A stretch of 10,463 nt of DNA from NCBI GenBank assembly GCA_003354055.1, contig PIVQ01000197.1, positions 1-10,463 on the forward strand, given 5' to 3'. The translations under genes and the position numbers were made by a program. Source of the DNA: Desulfobacteraceae bacterium. GTDB taxonomy: Bacteria; Desulfobacterota; Desulfobacteria; Desulfobacterales; Desulfobacteraceae. Below are positions 7,501 through 10,463 of the stretch, piece by piece. Every line of letters starts with the position of its first letter. Position 1 is the first letter of the stretch. The notes under the pieces were generated by a model. It was not told where the DNA came from. It made no database searches and saw nothing but the letters and a program-made list of their open reading frames with translations.

Positions 7501-7529
7501 TGGAGGCTCTCTCGGGATTTGAACCCGAA
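7501..7529 (-). tRNA. tRNA 3' half: T-arm, acceptor strand and CCA
   Basis: On the minus strand, TCGGG (7528-7524), loop TTCAAAT and CCCGA (7516-7512) form a perfect 5-bp T-arm with canonical T-loop residues. GAGAGCC (7511-7505), discriminator T7504 and an encoded CCA (7503-7501) follow. No sequence able to pair with GAGAGCC lies within 100 bases upstream on this strand, but GGCTCTC lies 13 bases downstream. Alternatives are a tRNA-derived attachment core or the remains of a separate tRNA gene. A T discriminator is unusual for tRNA-Glu. Confidence 0.5.
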
Positions 7530-7669
7530 TTTCTTAAAGTTTCCGTTCTCTTACTGTCTATTTGCTTTCTCGGTCAGGTTTAAACTAATGGGCAAAAAAC
7601 TTAATCTAAACGCTGATTGACCTGAAGGTTCGAGCGGTTGAAACTTAGTCTTATCCTGACACATAGCCC

Positions 7670-7685
7670 ATATCCTTTCGGATAT
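7670..7685 (-). terminator. Tetraloop hairpin after the DUF7873-type gene
   Basis: Immediately downstream of the stop codon at 7691-7689, the minus strand reads ATATCC-GAAA-GGATAT: a 6-bp stem closed by a GNRA tetraloop. No T-run follows directly, so it may stabilise the 3' end rather than terminate. Confidence 0.4.
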
Positions 7686-7688
7686 TCC

Positions 7689-8441
7689 TTAGCTTTCGAT
7701 GAAGCTGCGGATTGCCGCAACCTGATCAAAGCGTGTTACTTCTTCAGAATTTCCTCGCTGGATCGCTTCTTTTACCGCGATGCTCAGGAGTTCAATATTC
7801 TCAAGATATTTTGCTTTCATTGCAACCGAGATCATCCCGGAGAAATGTTTCAATTCGTATTTTCCGATAGGTACATCGGCACTCCACTTTTCAATCTGCG
7901 CCTTATGTTCTTTAGTCGCAGGGGAAAGTTCAATAAACTTCAAAGCCTTTTCAGTCTTCAGAGTTTCGACGGTTCCTTTAGATTGGAAAACGTTCGCGCC
8001 CAGATCAGGAGCCTGAACCCATTCAACATTCGGGTGAAGTGTTGGGATCTTCCGGTACATATCACCGAGGCGAGTCAAGTATTTCTGTAGAGCCATCAAA
8101 GCAGTGACCGGCATTGCATCCAGAATGACAATTCCATTGACTGTTACATCAGCGATTGCTTTACCGGAAGCGTTTGACATTTCTTTTGTCAGTGTCGCTT
8201 CGATTGCCCGATCAGTGACACCCCAGACATGATTCAATTTATCATGAACTGTTGTCTGCATCTGGCTTGTTTCGCTGGCATTCTCGTTCTTCCGCAATTC
8301 ATCAAACATGGTCAATGATTTTGTTGAAGATGTGAAGTGATCGGATTTCTTTGAAAAAGTAATACCGGCTTCGTCAATGATGATGTTTGAGGCATTTGAG
8401 CGGTCGCGTTCAGCCGCGAGGACTTCATGGATTTTAGGCAT
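7689..8441 (-). CDS. DUF7873-type conserved phage protein
   Basis: This 250-residue protein starts with MPKIHEVLAAERD and continues with a motif near residue 30, KKSDHF..STKSLTMFDE, then a middle region with VTNG/VDG-like strands and DAMPVTALMALQKYL..LGDMYRKIPTLHPNVEW (about 118-150). This series (K-x-H-E-V-L-A, D-H-F, L-T-M-F, P-V-T-x-L-x-L, Y-x-x-I-P-T-L) recurs in phage proteins of about 200-260 residues now called DUF7873, found among early or DNA-metabolism genes. Function is unknown and no catalytic motif is evident. An AGAAAG ribosome site is weak but correctly placed. It is the last gene of the right-hand minus-strand block. Confidence 0.8.
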   Translation of the reverse strand: MPKIHEVLAAERDRSNASNIIIDEAGITFSKKSDHFTSSTKSLTMFDELRKNENASETSQMQTTVHDKLNHVWGVTDRAIEATLTKEMSNASGKAIADVTVNGIVILDAMPVTALMALQKYLTRLGDMYRKIPTLHPNVEWVQAPDLGANVFQSKGTVETLKTEKALKFIELSPATKEHKAQIEKWSADVPIGKYELKHFSGMISVAMKAKYLENIELLSIAVKEAIQRGNSEEVTRFDQVAAIRSFIES

Positions 8442-8553
8442 TTTGAAACTTTCTGTTTTTGAGTTTTTCGAGAACAGCTTATCCCTGCTCCGTGAACCTT
8501 ATAATCAATATATTTTTTATTCTGGCAACCGTTATTTTTAAAAAAAAGATATT
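8442..8553 (-). promoter_or_regulatory. AT-rich intergenic leader with possible promoter
   Basis: Before the DUF7873-type gene the minus strand is very AT-rich. TTGCCA (8528-8523) lies 19 bases from TATAAG, an acceptable -10 but with long spacing. A run of eight T residues near 8548 has no clear hairpin before it. I see no gene here. Confidence 0.25.
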
Positions 8554-8730
8554 TTATTCCTCCATTGCCATCGCTTCTGCAATCTCTTTATCCAAAAAAT
8601 TATTTCTACCTTGCATAATCCATTTTGAATTTTCAATTTCACTCTCAAACAAAGGGCAATCAGCTTGACATTCCTCGCCATCATAGTTGCACAAATTATC
8701 ATCGGCTATATTGGTGCATGGTCTATACAT
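8554..8730 (-). CDS. Small acidic four-cysteine protein (58 aa)
   Basis: An ATG at 8730 opens 58 codons ending in TAA at 8556-8554. The ATG lies inside the last codons of the preceding small gene (eight-base overlap ATGTATAG), a classic coupled arrangement. The product starts MYRPCTNIADDNLCNYDGEE and has cysteines at 5, 14, 21 and 25, which could bind one zinc ion, followed by an acidic helical tail with SKWIMQGRNNF and EIAEAMAMEE. Codon use looks natural and the protein is not a low-complexity shadow. Function not recognised. The four-cysteine, acidic composition would suit a small metal-binding or protein-binding phage factor. Confidence 0.6.
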   Translation of the reverse strand: MYRPCTNIADDNLCNYDGEECQADCPLFESEIENSKWIMQGRNNFLDKEIAEAMAMEE

Positions 8731-8857
8731 CAGGTTTACTTTTCTTTTTCACTGGAAACAGTACTTTCTTCAAACGCTTTCGCCTATCTCTGCATTGTTG
8801 ACAGGATTGCAACCGTTTTTTGATTGCTTTACTCAGGCTCAATCGCCTTTTCGTCAC
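8723..8857 (-). CDS. Very small basic protein with CxxC (44 aa)
   Basis: A GTG at 8857 follows an AGGGGG ribosome-like site and gives 44 codons ending in TAG at 8725-8723. The product (VTKRRLSLSKAIKKRLQSCQ onward) is extremely basic, with a single CQQC pair near residues 19-22 followed by RDRRKRLKKVLFP. Small phage proteins with C-x-x-C-x-x-R-R-x-x-L-x-x-x-x-x-P near the C-terminus are common and uncharacterised. It starts 13 bases after the stop of the previous gene and overlaps the next one by eight bases, which supports a real coding sequence despite its length. Nucleic-acid binding is a guess from charge only. Confidence 0.5.
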   Translation of the reverse strand: MTKRRLSLSKAIKKRLQSCQQCRDRRKRLKKVLFPVKKKSKPDV

Positions 8858-8870
8858 TTTACAGCCCCCT

Positions 8871-9056
8871 CTATCCCTTGCCCATTTCCTTAATGATTGC
8901 ATTCCATGCGTTTATTGCCTCGCCAGCAGCACCCGGACCAACTAGACCGTCAGTTCTGGCATTGGCTCGATTGAGAACATATTGCGTGAGGAACTCAAAC
9001 TTTTGTTCTCGGGTGACACCATAGTTATTTACTGGTTTAGTCTGTTTTGCTGGCAT
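8871..9056 (-). CDS. Small conserved phage protein (61 aa)
   Basis: The ATG at 9056 lies inside the 3' end of the preceding gene (20-base overlap). The 61-residue product has a charged N-terminus and then TREQKFEFLTQYVLNRANAR, followed by GPGAAGEAINAWNAIIKEMG. A small helical protein with an F-L-x-x-Y-V-L-N-R-A helix and an A-I-x-A-W-x-x-I helix is a recurrent type in phage early regions, always without assigned function. No signal peptide, metal site or enzyme motif is present. Two amphipathic helices suggest a protein-binding or dimerising peptide. Its overlaps place it firmly in the operon. Confidence 0.65.
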   Translation of the reverse strand: MPAKQTKPVNNYGVTREQKFEFLTQYVLNRANARTDGLVGPGAAGEAINAWNAIIKEMGKG

Positions 9057-9288
9057 TTTCTTCCTCCTTCATGAGGTCAGGTTCTTCCACGTTGACGAGA
9101 TCATGTTCAGTGACATTCTCATGCCCGTTTGACCATATCCCGGTGTTATAAAACAATCTGACCATTTCCTTGTATGGCTCAAATTCAACAGCGGCAGCAA
9201 TGTTCTGTTTTCCCTTGATATCGGTGCAGATAATTCTTGCTTTTTTACCGCCTCGGGTTTGCACCGGCAGCTTTATATTGAATGGCAT
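9037..9288 (-). CDS. Small conserved phage protein with TR(G/D)GKKARIICTD motif
   Basis: Two ATGs are possible. I prefer 9288 because AGGG (9300-9297) is eight bases away from it but only two from the ATG at 9294. The 83-residue product is beta-rich at the start: VQTRGGKKARIICTDIKG followed by AAAVEFEPYKEMVRLFYNTG. This T-R-x-G-x-x-A-R-I-I-C-T-D series recurs in many small phage and prophage proteins of unknown function, in which a strand-turn-strand unit is followed by a short helix and a DLV near the end (EHDLVNV here). It ends in an acidic tail. It is the first gene downstream of the structured non-coding region, so its translation could be influenced by it. Confidence 0.7.
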   Translation of the reverse strand: MPFNIKLPVQTRGGKKARIICTDIKGKQNIAAAVEFEPYKEMVRLFYNTGIWSNGHENVTEHDLVNVEEPDLMKEEENASKTD

Positions 9289-9309
9289 TTTCATTTCCCT
9301 TTTTTCTGT

Positions 9310-9745
9310 ACATTTTCAATTTAGTTCTTAAAGCCTATTGCTTACTTGAGAATTCAGAGCTTTAAGGCAATATCCACCTTCCCCGACTATTTTGGTCAGG
9401 TTGGCGGATTGCCCTACAACTTTGCTCACTCGTAGCATCGTCGCTTGTCGGCATGTGAGCACTATTCACAACACAAAAACCATGTTGCCCCGTACTGCCA
9501 AAGCTCACGCATCTTTCGACACCATCCATTGACTTGCGCTTGCGGAGTTCCCATTGGTAGCGCCTTCTAATCTACCCCTCCCAACTGAAGGAAAACGACC
9601 GAGTGATAGATAACATCAACTAGTCGCTAATTTTTTTGGTAGAAAATGTATAGCTTCAATGCTAAAACACTTCAGAACGCAGGATAAATTAGCGCAACTA
9701 GTCTCCTTCGTTCCGTTCCGGGGATCTGGCAGATCGCCCGGAATC
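9310..9745 (-). ncRNA. Structured RNA candidate between the SciP gene and the next gene
   Basis: About 430 bases have no convincing gene but many strong complementary segments on the minus strand: 9743-9737 with 9722-9716 plus an inner GATCT/AGATC; ACTAGT-(TG)-CGCTAATTT (9702-9686) with 9633-9619, 15 bp; GCGCT (9563-9559) with 9540-9536; CAACA (9487-9483) with 9473-9469; TGCTCAC (9461-9455) with 9429-9423; a hairpin 9413-9366 of 11 bp plus 6 bp with two G-U pairs; and CTTAAAGC (9366-9359) with 9334-9327. The G-U pairs would be A-C mismatches on the plus strand, which favours transcription from the minus strand. I cannot assign it to a known family; group I, group II, tmRNA and RNase P signatures were not found. 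It may be a free ncRNA or a leader of the gene at 9288. Confidence 0.5.
9716..9743 (-). terminator. Strong hairpin after the SciP-like gene
   Basis: Twenty bases past the stop, the minus strand folds TTCCGGG-C-GATCT-GCC-AGATC-CCCGGAA: 7 bp plus 5 bp with one bulged base. No T-run follows, so it could be a terminator, a 3'-end stabiliser, or the 5' hairpin of the structured RNA candidate. Confidence 0.5.
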
Positions 9746-9763
9746 TTCCCTATCATAATCAGA

Positions 9764-10021
9764 TTACGATTTTGCAATCAAGATCTTGTTGGAAAATATA
9801 AATTTTTTGGGTTGAGTTACCCTCAATCCCCTCTTTCCAAATTTTCTCATATTAACCATCCAAGACGCTAATTCTTCATGAGAAATATCATAATAAATCA
9901 TAGCCTGTTCGCGTGATATCAATGCTTTTTCTATGGCAATAATAATTTTCTCTTTACTCCTCGGACTCCACCTGACGGTATTTTTTGGCGGAATGTCGGG
10001 TATTGATTCTAAGTCAGTCAT
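9764..10021 (-). CDS. sciP-like: SciP-like CtrA inhibitor homologue (DUF1153)
   Basis: This 85-residue protein matches the DUF1153/SciP pattern from about residue 9: P-P-K-N-T-V-R-W, then KEKIIIAIEKALISREQAMIYYDISHEELASWMV and KFGKRGLRVTQPKKF. In SciP the equivalent parts are the LPPPxTxRW opener, a helix-turn-helix-like core with xLxSxEEAxxRYxLSxEEFxSW, and a GLRxTxxxxY ending. SciP binds CtrA and blocks its activation of cell-cycle genes in Caulobacter and related bacteria. The usual YVIGPDGSPLT start is missing and the last ten residues are unlike host SciP. It overlaps the DUF4031 gene by eight bases (ATGACTGA). Role as a phage modulator of the host cell cycle is inference. Confidence 0.8.
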   Translation of the reverse strand: MTDLESIPDIPPKNTVRWSPRSKEKIIIAIEKALISREQAMIYYDISHEELASWMVNMRKFGKRGLRVTQPKKFIFSNKILIAKS

Positions 10022-10382
10022 TCTCTCTTTCTCTCTTTCTCATAATTGCGCCAAGTCTGCGCTCGTATGCATCCCGTTTTTTGATAGCACCGTCAACATG
10101 AACTGAGCTATTTTTCCGGCACCATTCGATCATAAGAGTTTTAGCGTGAAGTACAGTTTCGATCTGTTCAATCTCAATAGCCCCGCACTCGATTGCACAT
10201 TCTCGCTTGCTCAAAGAGATATCATAATGCGGGAGAGAAGATTTAGGCGGCTTTTGAAACCATTTTCGTTGGACCCCTATTTTGTCCGCCATGTCGTGAA
10301 GCTCTTTCAGGGTATCGGCTGTGAGGTGAGACATGATCATGCGGCCATATTTCGCCTTCATATCATCGACGTAAACGCTCAT
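10014..10382 (-). CDS. DUF4031 protein
   Basis: This 122-residue protein begins MSVYVDDMKAKYGRMIMSHL, followed by ADTLKELHDMADKIGVQRKWFQ and HYDISLSKRECAIECGAIEI, which together are the DUF4031 signature (V-Y-V-D-D ... G-R-M-x-M-x-H-x-x-A-D-x-x-x-E-L-H-x-x-A-x-x-I-G ... H-Y-D-I-x-x-x-K-R). DUF4031 occurs in many phages and some bacteria; its function is unknown, though conserved Asp, His and Tyr residues suggest an active or binding site. A strong AAGGAG lies ten bases before the ATG. The C-terminal third is a highly charged helix beyond the domain. The stop overlaps the start of the SciP-like gene, so the two are translated together. Confidence 0.8.
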   Translation of the reverse strand: MSVYVDDMKAKYGRMIMSHLTADTLKELHDMADKIGVQRKWFQKPPKSSLPHYDISLSKRECAIECGAIEIEQIETVLHAKTLMIEWCRKNSSVHVDGAIKKRDAYERRLGAIMRKREREND

Positions 10383-10463
10383 TCTTTTCTATCTCCTTTG
10401 CTCTCCACTTCCAATAGTCTGCTTGTCCTTTGAGGAACTTAACCATGTAGGGAACTTGGGCGT
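10363..10463 (-). CDS. Partial gene, helical C-terminus (5' end beyond window or start at 10446)
   Basis: An open frame enters from the right edge and stops at TGA (10365-10363), overlapping the DUF4031 start by 20 bases. The visible part reads AQVPYMVKFLKGQADYWKWR then AKEIEKNERLRR, a charged helix. An in-frame ATG at 10446 would give only 27 residues, so either a tiny protein or the tail of a longer one is possible. The other two frames contain stops. Function not recognisable. Confidence 0.5.
   Translation of the reverse strand, partial: AQVPYMVKFLKGQADYWKWRAKEIEKNERLRR

Larger units (their letters stand above)
7383..7688. other. Non-coding stretch between convergent operons
   Basis: No convincing gene is seen on either strand. 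The interval holds two minus-strand tRNA halves (about 7501-7529 and 7420-7487), the hairpin at 7670-7685, and a 6-bp complementarity TCAGGT/ACCTGA on the minus strand about 50 bases apart (roughly 7625 and 7575). No integrase-type direct repeats were noticed. Confidence 0.5.

Noticed and set aside
7481..7512. Inverted repeat AGAGAGCC/GGCTCTCT as a simple terminator
   Set aside because: No T-run follows on either strand, and both arms coincide exactly with tRNA acceptor strands, which explains the repeat better.
7420..7529. Permuted two-piece tmRNA of the alphaproteobacterial type
   Set aside because: The order of halves is suggestive, but there is no G-U pair at the third acceptor position, the discriminator is T rather than A, no tag reading frame is present, and an ordinary anticodon arm with TTC exists.
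7501..7540. Prophage attachment site based on the tRNA 3' end
   Set aside because: No integrase gene, second copy of the core or host-like flank is visible in the window; kept only as an alternative explanation.
7638..8090. 150-codon plus-strand open frame
   Set aside because: It lies antisense to the DUF7873-type gene, has no plausible ribosome site, and its composition is that of a shadow frame.
9360..9600. Short minus-strand frames of 31-60 codons
   Set aside because: Several frames overlap each other across the stem-rich region, have no ribosome sites, and give Cys/Arg/Ser-rich sequences typical of translated structured RNA.
9310..9745. Group I intron
   Set aside because: The hairpin at 9413-9366 loosely resembles a P6 region (GCC-AA-stem-GAA-GGU), but no R/S (P7) core segment follows it and no interrupted gene flanks the region.

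Overview
This window looks like part of the genome of a bacteriophage (or prophage) of an alphaproteobacterium. The phage assignment rests on a giant tail-fibre or tailspike gene with small structural genes upstream of it, a compact lysis cassette, and a run of short, overlapping, conserved phage genes. The host assignment rests mainly on one gene, a recognisable homologue of SciP (DUF1153), which in Caulobacter-type bacteria binds the cell-cycle regulator CtrA. No integrase, repressor or terminase is visible, so lifestyle cannot be judged.

Layout. (1) 1-5429, minus strand: a structural operon read right to left: a small Ig-like/BppU-like protein, a small structural protein, an acidic conserved phage protein, then a very large fibre protein (1354 residues visible) that runs off the left edge. 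A good sigma70-type promoter lies just upstream, at 5474-5501. (2) 5662-7344, plus strand: a tightly packed lysis operon: coiled-coil plus single-TM protein (XhlA/holin-accessory-like), M15 zinc peptidase (endolysin), small helical lipoprotein (outer-spanin candidate) and an alpha/beta-hydrolase. It closes with a GC-rich hairpin at 7351-7382. (3) 7383-7688: a non-coding stretch with two tRNA halves on the minus strand in the reversed order, 3' half first. (4) 7689-10463, minus strand: small genes read right to left: the 3' end of an unknown gene, a DUF4031 protein, the SciP homologue, about 430 bases of non-coding DNA rich in compensating stems, four small genes (two easily missed because they are short), and a DUF7873-type protein.

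How it fits together. The left block builds the adsorption apparatus, the centre block breaks the envelope, and the right block looks like early or host-takeover functions. The items most worth a second look are the possible circularly permuted tRNA-Glu gene, the structured RNA candidate at about 9327-9743, the SciP homologue, the hydrolase inside the lysis cassette, and the exact 24-residue repeat array in the fibre protein. All domain names come from recognising sequence by eye; no search was run.
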